Source: Mumia sp. ZJ1417 (GTDB taxonomy: Bacteria; Actinomycetota; Actinomycetes; Propionibacteriales; Nocardioidaceae). Taken from it: a stretch of DNA of 64,000 nucleotides. The notes below the pieces were generated by a model, which was not told where the DNA came from, did no database searches, and saw only the letters and a program-made list of their open reading frames with translations. The DNA lies in NCBI RefSeq assembly GCF_014127285.1, contig NZ_CP059901.1, forward strand, positions 3,534,001 through 3,598,000, given 5' to 3'. The translations under genes and the position numbers were made by a program. Shown here piece by piece: positions 59,129 through 64,000 of this stretch. The number at the start of each line of letters is the position of its first letter. Positions within the stretch are counted from its first letter, which is position 1.

Positions 59129-59149
59129 TGCTCCAGGTTACGCGGTGTC

Positions 59150-60073
59150 TCACATGTGGTCGTGGCGCTCGAGCAGGACGCCCTCGCGCAGCGCCCACGG
59201 ACACATCTCGAGCTCGGGGAGCTCGAACAGGTCCATCACCGCGTCGGCGACGATCGCACCGGCCACCATCTGGTGGGCACGGTTCGGCGAGACCCCCGGC
59301 TGCTCGGCGATCTCGGTCACCGACATGGTGCGCAGCTCCTCGAGGTGCGCGACGACGAGGTCGTGGCGCAGCGACCTCTTGACGTACGGCCCGGCCTCCG
59401 ACGGCGCGGCACCGGACAGCCGTGCCAGCGACCGGAAGGTCTTGCTGGTCGCGACCACGTGGTCGAACCCGCCACCCCTGCGCAGTGCCCCGACCGAGTC
59501 GGCGATCTGCTGGCGGACGAACAGCCGCAGGGCGTCGTACTGGGCGTCGCTGGGGACCCCGTCAGGGAACCACTCGCGCGTCAGCCGCCCCGCGCCCAGA
59601 GGCAGCGAGGTGCAGACGTCGGGAGTCTCGTCGCGCCCGGTCGCGATCTCGAGCGAGCCGCCGCCGATGTCGAAGACGCCCAGGCGACCCGACGACCAGC
59701 CGAACCAGCGCCGTACAGCCAGGAACGTCAGCCGCGCCTCCTCGTCTCCGGGCAGCACGTCGAGGCGCACCCCGGTCTGGGACTCGACCTTCGCGAGCAC
59801 CGCGTCGGCGTTGACCGCGTCACGCAGCGCCGACGTCGCGAACGCGATGACCTCCGAGCACCCCTTCTCGGAGGCGACGGCACGCGCCTCGTCCACGAAC
59901 CGCACCAGCGCCTTGACCCCGCGCGGGTCGACAGCGCCGTCGTCGTCGAGGTGCTCCGCGAGCCGCAGCGGCTCCTTGTAGGTGAACGCGGGCAACGGCG
60001 GAGCGCCACGATAGGCGTCGACCACGAGCAGGTGACCCGTGTTCGAGCCGATGTCGAGCACTCCGATGCGCAT
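59150..60073 (-). CDS. ppx: Exopolyphosphatase / Ppx-GppA family
   Basis: This 307-residue actin-fold phosphohydrolase is expected to act on polyphosphate chains or pppGpp. It has [20 protein letters not shown] (phosphate loop 1), the catalytic Glu in [20 protein letters not shown] and [19 protein letters not shown] (phosphate loop 2). The C-terminal HD domain of long Ppx proteins is absent, as in mycobacterial Ppx1. ATG at 60073 lies 7 nt after TACGCT (60081-60086); the in-frame GTG upstream is unlikely. It is divergent from a cysteine-rich protein gene, with the palindrome CCACATGTGG (60091-60100) between them. Confidence 0.93.
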   Translation of the reverse strand: MRIGVLDIGSNTGHLLVVDAYRGAPPLPAFTYKEPLRLAEHLDDDGAVDPRGVKALVRFVDEARAVASEKGCSEVIAFATSALRDAVNADAVLAKVESQTGVRLDVLPGDEEARLTFLAVRRWFGWSSGRLGVFDIGGGSLEIATGRDETPDVCTSLPLGAGRLTREWFPDGVPSDAQYDALRLFVRQQIADSVGALRRGGGFDHVVATSKTFRSLARLSGAAPSEAGPYVKRSLRHDLVVAHLEELRTMSVTEIAEQPGVSPNRAHQMVAGAIVADAVMDLFELPELEMCPWALREGVLLERHDHM

Positions 60074-60122
60074 GACATCGAGCGTACCGACCACATGTGG
60101 CGATCCGTTCTATGGTGGAGGC

Positions 60123-60869
60123 GTGCCCGAGGTGATGCTCGACTTCCCCCGTACGTGGGCAGAGTTCCCGGACCCCGCCGACGACGACCAGGTGTTCCGC
60201 TGCGATCTCACCTGGCTCACGTCCCGCTGGGCCTGCATCTTCGGCAACGGGTGCCGCGGGATCTACGCCTCCGCGCCCGACGTCGGCTGCTGCACGCTCG
60301 GTGCGCACTTCGCCGACGAGGCGGACTACGAGCGGGTCGCCCCGTACGTCGAGAAGCTCGGCCCCGAGGACTGGCAGCACCGCAAGGAGGGGCGCAAGCA
60401 CGGCTGGACCGAGCGCGACGAGGACGGCGAGCTCAAGACCCGCGCTTACGAGGGCGCATGCATCTTCCACAACCGTGAGGGCTTCGCCGGCGGCGTCGGG
60501 TGCGCCCTGCACAAGTGGGCCCTCGACCACGGCGAGTCGCCGGTCGCGGTCAAGCCGGACGTGTGCTGGCAGCTGCCGATCCGCCGCCAGTTCCGCGAGG
60601 TCGAGCGCGGCGACGGCACCTCGTACACAGAGGTCGCGATCGGCGAGTACACCCGGGCCGGCTGGGGGCCGGGCGGTCACGACCTCGACTGGTACTGCTC
60701 GTCCAACACCGAGGCGCATGTCGGCCTCGAGCCCGTCTACGTGAGCAACGCCGACGAGCTCACTGCTCTGATGGGCCCAAAGGGCTACAAGCAGCTCGTC
60801 AAGCTCTGCGAGGAGCACCTTGCCGGCGAGCACCGTCGTACGCGACACCGCGCCGACCCCGGGGCCTGA
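60123..60869 (+). CDS. Conserved cysteine-rich protein of unknown function, ppx neighbour
   Basis: This 248-residue soluble protein carries Cys at about positions 27, 38, 44, 56, 57, 113, 127 and 148. Segments include [35 protein letters not shown] and [12 protein letters not shown]. The pattern suggests an iron-sulfur or zinc site. I recall an uncharacterised protein (Rv0495c) at the same place beside ppx1 in mycobacteria. No reaction can be assigned. GTG at 60123 follows TATGGT (60111-60116) by 6 nt, so the message is probably leaderless; an ATG at 60135 is possible. Confidence 0.83.
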   Translation: MPEVMLDFPRTWAEFPDPADDDQVFRCDLTWLTSRWACIFGNGCRGIYASAPDVGCCTLGAHFADEADYERVAPYVEKLGPEDWQHRKEGRKHGWTERDEDGELKTRAYEGACIFHNREGFAGGVGCALHKWALDHGESPVAVKPDVCWQLPIRRQFREVERGDGTSYTEVAIGEYTRAGWGPGGHDLDWYCSSNTEAHVGLEPVYVSNADELTALMGPKGYKQLVKLCEEHLAGEHRRTRHRADPGA

Positions 60870-60904
60870 CCCCACCCTCGAGGCGGTATGTGTCGCGGGT
60901 CACA

Positions 60905-61552
60905 ATGACGCACATGCGACTGGACCATCTCTCGTTCGCCGCCGGGCCAGACGGCCTCGCCGCGACCACCGACCGGCTCGGCACGCTTCTCGGCGCGGAT
61001 TTCCTGGACGGCGGCAACCACCCCCGCTTCGGCACCCGCAACATGATCCTGCCGTTGGTGGGCGACCAGTACGTCGAGGTCGTGGCCGCACTCGACCACC
61101 CCGCGTCGGACAAGGCTCCGTTCGGACAGGCCGTGCGCGCACGGACCGAGCTCGGTGGCGGCTGGCTCGGATGGGTCGTCCGCGTCGACGACATGACGCC
61201 GGTCGAGCACCGGATGGGCCGGCACGCGGTGCCCGGCAACCGCAGGCGCCCCGACGGCTTCAACCTCGAGTGGAAGCAGATCGGCGTACGAGGAACGCAG
61301 GCGGACCCTCAGCTGCCGTTCGTCGTCCAGTGGGAGGTCCCCGACGAGCAGCACCCGTCACGCTCGGGCCCCGCGGCACTGTCGCTCGGCTCGCTCGAGA
61401 TCGCCGGCGACCCCGCGCGCGTGACGCAGTACCTCGGGGAGTCGGTCCTCGACGCGCTGACCGACGTCGAGGTGCGATGGGTCGCCCCGAACGGCACGCC
61501 GGGAATCGTCGCGGCCACCTTCGTCACTCCGGAAGGCACCGTCCGGATCTGA
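60905..61552 (+). CDS. VOC-family (glyoxalase-like) protein
   Basis: This 215-residue protein of the vicinal oxygen chelate fold begins MRLDHLSFAAGPDGL after a three-residue lead. It continues with GTRNMILPLVGDQYVEVVAA, the paired beta-alpha-beta module that usually provides metal ligands (His in LDHLSF, Glu in YVEVVA). The second half includes FNLEWKQIGVRGT. Such proteins include glyoxalases, dioxygenases and resistance proteins; here the substrate is unknown. ATG at 60905 is used, but ATG at 60914 is equally plausible. Nothing in the neighbours hints at its job. Confidence 0.85.
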   Translation: MTHMRLDHLSFAAGPDGLAATTDRLGTLLGADFLDGGNHPRFGTRNMILPLVGDQYVEVVAALDHPASDKAPFGQAVRARTELGGGWLGWVVRVDDMTPVEHRMGRHAVPGNRRRPDGFNLEWKQIGVRGTQADPQLPFVVQWEVPDEQHPSRSGPAALSLGSLEIAGDPARVTQYLGESVLDALTDVEVRWVAPNGTPGIVAATFVTPEGTVRI

Positions 61553-61559
61553 GGTGGTC

Positions 61560-61592
61560 GAACTGATTGAGATCCGAACTGGTTGAACTGAG
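61560..61592 (+). repeat. GAACTG(A/G)TTGA repeats in an AT-richer gap
   Basis: GAACTGATTGA (61560-61570), GAACTGGTTGA (61576-61586) and GAACTGAG (61585-61592) lie in the 88-base gap before the small membrane protein gene. The gap is AT-richer than its surroundings. The 16-base spacing could suit a regulator; no promoter could be fixed. Confidence 0.4.
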
Positions 61593-61640
61593 TACTACAA
61601 CGGATGGTCTGAGGCTCAGGCTCGCCACACCCTGGAGAGC

Positions 61641-62087
61641 ATGAGCAGTGTCCTCGGAATCACCGGCCACCTGGGCGCAGTCGCAACCGTCGTGGTGTCG
61701 ATGGCCGCCACGGTATTGCTGGGGGTCGTGGGGATCAACCTGCTGGTCACGCAGAGCGCCGGAGCGGCGGGCTACGACGCGGCGGCGGTCATGGCCGCGG
61801 TCGTGGCGCTGTGCTGCTTCGCCGGATCACTGGCGCTGATGCGCCAGACGGGCAAGCTGCGTCCCGCGCTGTGGGGCTATCTCCCCGGGCTGATCGCGGT
61901 GCTCACCGCCGGGCTGCTCGTCAGCGAGGGCGGCACCCACGCGGCCGCCGACGCCGTGCCACCGCTGATCGGCGCGGTGCTGTTGCTCGTCCCGTCGACG
62001 TGGCTGCCGATCTACGCCGCCGTCCGCGCCCACCTCGAGACGCGCCGCGAAGACGTCAGCGCGCGGTCCTGGCGCGGCCGGCTCTGA
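61641..62087 (+). CDS. Small integral membrane protein, unknown function
   Basis: This 148-residue protein has four hydrophobic helices: AVATVVVSMAATVLLGVVGI, AAVMAAVVALCCFAGSLALM, LWGYLPGLIAVLTAGLLV and PLIGAVLLLVPSTWLPIYAA. The last is followed by a basic cytoplasmic tail. No family is recognised. ATG at 61641 has GGAG five bases upstream. It lies between the VOC gene and radA on the same strand, but radA has its own leaderless-type promoter, so cotranscription is not required. Confidence 0.78.
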   Translation: MSSVLGITGHLGAVATVVVSMAATVLLGVVGINLLVTQSAGAAGYDAAAVMAAVVALCCFAGSLALMRQTGKLRPALWGYLPGLIAVLTAGLLVSEGGTHAAADAVPPLIGAVLLLVPSTWLPIYAAVRAHLETRREDVSARSWRGRL

Positions 62088-62145
62088 TCCACAGGTCGGG
62101 CGAGCCGCTGCCGACCTGTCACCCCTCTCGCCTAGCGTGTCCGTC

Positions 62146-63546
62146 ATGGCGAGAAGCGCGACGACGTTCCGGTGCAGCGAGTGCGGGTGGACGAGCACGA
62201 AGTGGGTCGGCCGATGTGGCGAGTGCCAGACGTGGGGCACGGTCGACGAGACCGGAGGCCCTGCCACCGCGCGCACCACGCCGACGTCCGTCACCCGAGC
62301 CGCGCGCCCGATCGGGCAGATCGACGTCGAGTCGTCGCGCTCGCGTCCCAGCGGCATCGCCGAGCTCGACCGCGTCCTCGGGGGCGGCTTCGTCCCGGGG
62401 GCGGTGGTGCTGCTCGCGGGTGAGCCCGGCGTCGGCAAGTCGACGCTCCTCCTCGAGGTGGCCGCGCGCTGGGCCCGTGGGCTTGCGACCACTCTCTATA
62501 TCTCCGGCGAGGAGTCGACCGCTCAGATCCGCCTGCGCGCCGACCGTACGCGGGCCGTCCACGACAGCCTCTACCTCGCCAGCGAGACCGATCTCGGCGC
62601 CGTCCTCGCCCACATCGACGAGGTGAAGCCCTCGCTGCTGGTTCTCGACTCCGTCCAGACCATCGGCTCGAGCAGCATCGACGGTGTGCCTGGCGGTGTC
62701 ACCCAGGTCCGCGAGGTCGCCTCGACACTCATCCAGGTCGCCAAGTCCCGCAACATCCCGACCGTCCTCGTCGGCCACGTCACCAAGGACGGCTCGATCG
62801 CCGGTCCCCGCGTGCTCGAGCACCTCGTCGACGTGGTCCTCCAGTTCGAGGGCGACCGCAACACCCGGCTCCGGCTGCTCCGTGCCGTCAAGAACCGCTT
62901 CGGCCCGGTCGACGAGATCGGCTGCTTCGACCTGTCCGAGGAAGGCATCGTCGAGGTCCCCGACCCGACGGGCCTGTTCGTCTCGCGCCACCACCAGCCG
63001 GTTTCCGGCACCTGCATCACGGTGACGATGGAGGGCAGGCGCCCCCTGCTCGCCGAGGTCCAGTCGCTCGTGTCCGCCACCGAGCTCCCCCAGCCTCGCC
63101 GCGCGACGAGCGGGCTCGACAGCTCGCGGATGGCGATGATCCTCGCGGTGCTGTCGCGTCGCTGCGGCCTCGTCCTCGGGCGCAGCGACGTCTATGCGGC
63201 GACGGTGGGCGGGGCACGGCTCAGCGAACCCTCCGCTGACCTCGCGACCGCCATCGCCGTCGCCTCGGCGGCCACCGACACGATCGTCCCCAGCGATCTC
63301 GTCGCGCTCGGCGAGGTCGGGCTGGCCGGCGAGGTCCGGCGGGTGACCCACCTGGGGCATCGCCTGCGCGAGGCCGCCCGCCTCGGGTTCCGGCGCGCGA
63401 TCGTGCCGCGCGACGGCGCCGACGCGACGCCCGACGCACGCAAGGTCCCTGGGTTGTCCGTCGTCGCGGTCGACGACCTCGCAGGCGCGCTCCGCGAGCT
63501 CGGCGTCGGTGCGGGGACCAGCCACTACACTGATCGCAGTCATTGA
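62146..63546 (+). CDS. radA: DNA repair protein RadA (Sms)
   Basis: RadA is a RecA-like ATPase that drives branch migration of recombination intermediates. The 466-residue product has a four-Cys zinc finger ([20 protein letters not shown]), Walker A in [18 protein letters not shown], Walker B in [15 protein letters not shown] and the RadA-specific [20 protein letters not shown] Lon-like C-terminal domain completes it ([20 protein letters not shown]). ATG at 62146 follows TAGCGT (62133-62138) by 7 nt; three earlier codons are rejected. It is followed after 20 bases by disA, an order kept in many Gram-positive bacteria. Confidence 0.96.
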   Translation: MARSATTFRCSECGWTSTKWVGRCGECQTWGTVDETGGPATARTTPTSVTRAARPIGQIDVESSRSRPSGIAELDRVLGGGFVPGAVVLLAGEPGVGKSTLLLEVAARWARGLATTLYISGEESTAQIRLRADRTRAVHDSLYLASETDLGAVLAHIDEVKPSLLVLDSVQTIGSSSIDGVPGGVTQVREVASTLIQVAKSRNIPTVLVGHVTKDGSIAGPRVLEHLVDVVLQFEGDRNTRLRLLRAVKNRFGPVDEIGCFDLSEEGIVEVPDPTGLFVSRHHQPVSGTCITVTMEGRRPLLAEVQSLVSATELPQPRRATSGLDSSRMAMILAVLSRRCGLVLGRSDVYAATVGGARLSEPSADLATAIAVASAATDTIVPSDLVALGEVGLAGEVRRVTHLGHRLREAARLGFRRAIVPRDGADATPDARKVPGLSVVAVDDLAGALRELGVGAGTSHYTDRSH

Positions 63547-63566
63547 ACCAATCTCGCGGGGGAACT

Positions 63567-64000
63567 GTGTCGATCAACGATCGAGCGGGCGGCACGCCGC
63601 CGATCCTGCGGGCGACGCTCGCCTCGGTGGCCCCAGGAACGGCACTGCGCGAAGGCCTCGAGCGCATCCTTCGAGGACGCACCGGCGCACTGATCGTCTT
63701 CGGCCAGGACAAGGACATCGACGCCCTGTCGACGGGCGGCTTCGTGCTCGACGTGCCGTTCACGCCGACCGCTCTGCGGGAGCTCGCCAAGATGGACGGC
63801 GCGATCATCCTCGACAAGGGCGCGACCCGGATCCTCCAGGCGGGGGTCCACCTCATGCCCGACCCGTCGATCCCCACGCACGAGACCGGCACCCGGCACC
63901 GCACGGCCGACCGGGTGGCGAGGCAGACCAACGTCCCCGTCATCTCGGTGTCGGCGTCGATGCACATCATCGCGCTGTACGTCGAAGGCAACCGCCGCGT
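63567..64000 (+). CDS. disA: DNA integrity scanning diadenylate cyclase, 3'-truncated by window edge
   Basis: DisA makes cyclic di-AMP from two ATP and links this signal to DNA state. The window holds 144 codons of its N-terminal cyclase domain. The frame runs open to the window end. Signature segments are seen: [40 protein letters not shown] and [20 protein letters not shown]. They include the DGA and RHR motifs that bind ATP. GTG at 63567 has GGGGGA about five bases upstream, and TACACT (63527-63532) may be its -10. The DNA-binding C-terminal domain lies outside the window. Confidence 0.95.
   Translation, partial: MSINDRAGGTPPILRATLASVAPGTALREGLERILRGRTGALIVFGQDKDIDALSTGGFVLDVPFTPTALRELAKMDGAIILDKGATRILQAGVHLMPDPSIPTHETGTRHRTADRVARQTNVPVISVSASMHIIALYVEGNRR

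Overview
The window is a 64-kb stretch of GC-rich (roughly 70%) actinobacterial chromosome. It is densely packed and consists almost entirely of housekeeping and lipid or respiratory genes. I found no tRNA, rRNA, insertion sequence, prophage or CRISPR array. Type I fatty acid synthase, menaquinone synthesis, a system II cytochrome c maturation set, Rex, a radA-disA pair and a strong bias for GTG starts all point to Actinomycetota. The combination of a FAS-I gene with Rex fits a family such as Nocardioidaceae better than Mycobacterium, but this is inference. Several blocks keep a gene order known from mycobacteria: glpD/TetR/flavoprotein/lipid kinase, and ppx/isomerase/proC/ribosomal mini-protein/SDR/acyltransferase/HAD/glutaredoxin/hemACDB.

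Layout. 1-8.6 kb: the 3' end of fas with acpS, a TetR regulator, a secreted subtilase, then an acyl-CoA carboxylase pair (carboxyltransferase and stand-alone biotin carrier) and an acyl-CoA synthetase. 8.6-11.2 kb: an AurF-like diiron protein in operon with an FprB-type ferredoxin/ferredoxin reductase. 11.2-17.3 kb: menD, menC, a DUF2252 gene, menE and divergent menA. 17.3-21 kb: a hemerythrin-like protein, a Tat-exported PhoD phosphatase, a dienelactone hydrolase and a TMEM175-like channel. 21-25.8 kb: lipid kinase and AGPS-like flavoenzyme, divergent from TetR-glpD. 25.8-28.7 kb: a Cds1-like PLP enzyme, a small membrane protein and a Ser/Thr kinase. 28.8-34.1 kb: a MacB-type ABC exporter with a NarL/DesK-type two-component pair. 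34.1-41.4 kb: a PLP dehydratase, then ccsB-resB-ccdA-resA-phosphatase-hemL. 41.5-43 kb: a wall lytic transglycosylase with a structured 5' region. 43-48.7 kb: rex-hemA-hemC-hemD-hemB. 48.8-60.1 kb: glutaredoxin, an acyl ligase, HAD, PlsC, SDR, ribosomal mini-protein, AcuC, proC, an ABC-2 exporter with TetR, a TIM-barrel protein and ppx. 60.1-64 kb: a cysteine-rich protein, a VOC protein, a membrane protein, radA and the 5' part of disA.

How the genes work together. The region is rich in functions that build the respiratory chain: menaquinone (menA/C/D/E), heme (hemA/B/C/D/L) and cytochrome c (resA/ccdA/resB/ccsB). The heme operon begins with the redox repressor Rex and has a partly matching Rex operator over its promoter. 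A second theme is acyl-lipid metabolism: fas/acpS, the carboxylase, two acyl ligases, PlsC, the lipid kinase, glpD and the AGPS-like enzyme. No single gene block looks like an obviously foreign, undescribed system. The most notable non-coding signals are paired ATGAGG operators before the carboxylase operon, a perfect palindrome in the aurF-like promoter, a perfect 27-bp palindrome holding back-to-back -10 elements between the hemerythrin and phoD genes, mutually exclusive hairpins before the transglycosylase, and about nineteen genes with a TANNNT hexamer 6-7 nt before the start codon, the signature of leaderless transcripts.
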